From positions 1 through 64,000 of the forward strand of contig NZ_WKCB01000007.1 in assembly GCF_021606685.1 (NCBI RefSeq): DNA of 64,000 bases. Reading direction: 5' to 3'. Below are positions 63,333-64,000 of the stretch, piece by piece (position 1 is the first letter of the stretch; each line of letters starts with the position of its first letter). A program made the translations under genes and the position numbers. The DNA is from Pseudomonas syringae. Lineage in GTDB: Bacteria; Pseudomonadota; Gammaproteobacteria; Pseudomonadales; Pseudomonadaceae. The notes below the pieces were generated by a model. That model saw only the letters and a list, made by a program, of their open reading frames with translations, made no database searches and had not been told where the DNA came from.

Positions 63333-64000
63333 TTGTCTGCTCAAGTCATCGCGATTGACGCAATGGGCGGGGACTTCGGTCCCCGCAGCATTGTTCAGGC
63401 TTGCATTGCCAGCCTGACCGCTACGCCCTCGCTGCACCTGACCCTTGTCGGTCAACCTTCCCAACTTGAAGACCTGATTGCCAGCCATCCGGCGGTGGAT
63501 CGCGCGCGCCTGACGATTACGCCGGCCAGCGAAACCATCGGCATGGATGAGAAGCCGGCGGCAGCCTTGCGGGGCAAACCTGACTCTTCAATGCGGGTGG
63601 CCCTTGAGTTGTTGCGTGATGGCAAGGTGCAAGCCTGTGTCAGTGCCGGCAATACCGGGGCCTTGATGGCGTTGTCGCGGCATGTGCTCAAGACCCTTCC
63701 GGGGATCGACCGGCCGGCGATGGTGGCGGCAATTCCGACGCAGAAAGGTTATTGCCAGTTGCTGGACCTGGGCGCGAATGTGGATTGCAGTGCAGAGCAC
63801 CTGTTCCAGTTCGCCGTGATGGGCTCGGTAGCCGCGCAGGCGCTGGGCGTGGCCCGGCCGCGCGTGGCCTTGCTGAATATCGGTACCGAAGACATCAAGG
63901 GTAACCAGCAGGTCAAGCTTGCGGCCACCTTGTTGCAAGGTGCGCCGGGCCTGAACTACATCGGTTTTGTCGAGGGCGATGGCCTGTACCGTGGCGAAGC
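63333..64000 (+). CDS. plsX: Phosphate acyltransferase PlsX (partial, runs off the window)
   Basis: 222 codons of the N-terminal part, with no stop before the window ends. The reading starts [20 protein letters not shown] (first codon TTG at 63333) and includes [12 protein letters not shown] and [10 protein letters not shown], typical of PlsX. PlsX makes acyl-phosphate from acyl-ACP for phospholipid synthesis. The TTG start follows the rpmF stop by four bases. An ATG at 63363 is inside the conserved DAMGGD motif and too late. Confidence 0.93.
   Translation, partial: MSAQVIAIDAMGGDFGPRSIVQACIASLTATPSLHLTLVGQPSQLEDLIASHPAVDRARLTITPASETIGMDEKPAAALRGKPDSSMRVALELLRDGKVQACVSAGNTGALMALSRHVLKTLPGIDRPAMVAAIPTQKGYCQLLDLGANVDCSAEHLFQFAVMGSVAAQALGVARPRVALLNIGTEDIKGNQQVKLAATLLQGAPGLNYIGFVEGDGLYRGE

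Overview
The window looks like the chromosome of a Pseudomonas of the P. fluorescens group. The evidence is high-GC coding with strong Pseudomonas codon bias, the gene sets aotJQMOP-argR, aruCFGDBE, rsmA-tRNA, amrZ, pcpS, phoPQ and rne-rluC-sppA-maf-rpmF-plsX, and many GTGGGAGGGGGCTTGC-type REP/REPIN hairpins typical of that group. Comparisons with P. aeruginosa gene order are from memory; no database was searched.

Layout. (1) 1-5959: arginine/ornithine ABC importer (aotJ, Q, M, P), the desuccinylase-like aotO and the arginine regulator argR. (2) 5966-10939: a very large minus-strand DUF6543/leucine-rich-repeat toxin-like protein sits between argR and the catabolic operon. (3) 11239-19067: arginine succinyltransferase (AST) operon aruC-F-G-D-B-(small His-tailed ORF)-E, with REPINs in two internal gaps. 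ArgR-type sites lie before both aotJ and aruC, so uptake and breakdown are probably co-induced by arginine. (4) 19023-20002: a five-copy 196-bp tandem array, each copy with a REPIN, linking the 3' ends of aruE and ribH2. An FMN riboswitch lies upstream of ribH2. (5) 20951-28701: ltaE, alaS, lysC, csrA/rsmA, three tRNA genes, mgtE. (6) 28816-32025: amrZ, two small membrane-protein genes, tRNA-Arg(CCT), an MFS transporter. (7) 32086-39834: flagellar and chemotaxis genes ycgR-flgN-flgM-flgA (minus), cheV-cheR, and flgBCDE behind a sigma54 promoter. (8) 40017-41060: an AT-richer gene behind a near-consensus hrp box, encoding a predicted calpain-like cysteine protease. It is a candidate HrpL-dependent type III effector and the most interesting item here. 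(9) 41182-50539: nrdA with a long regulated leader but no nrdB beside it, an RstAB-like two-component system, pcpS, and a phoPQ operon led by a small exported protein and four phased PhoP-type half-sites. (10) 50677-55066: an AraC regulator, dctA with textbook DctD/sigma54 elements, and an xdhC-like/mocA-like pair. (11) 55239-64000: rne, rluC, a HAD phosphatase, sppA, maf, yceD-rpmF and the start of plsX, which runs off the right edge.

Most of the window is conserved core. The accessory parts are the DUF6543/LRR protein, the 196-bp array, the REPINs and the hrp-box gene. That gene lies between flgE (flgF-L do not follow) and nrdA (nrdB does not follow), which suggests a synteny breakpoint.
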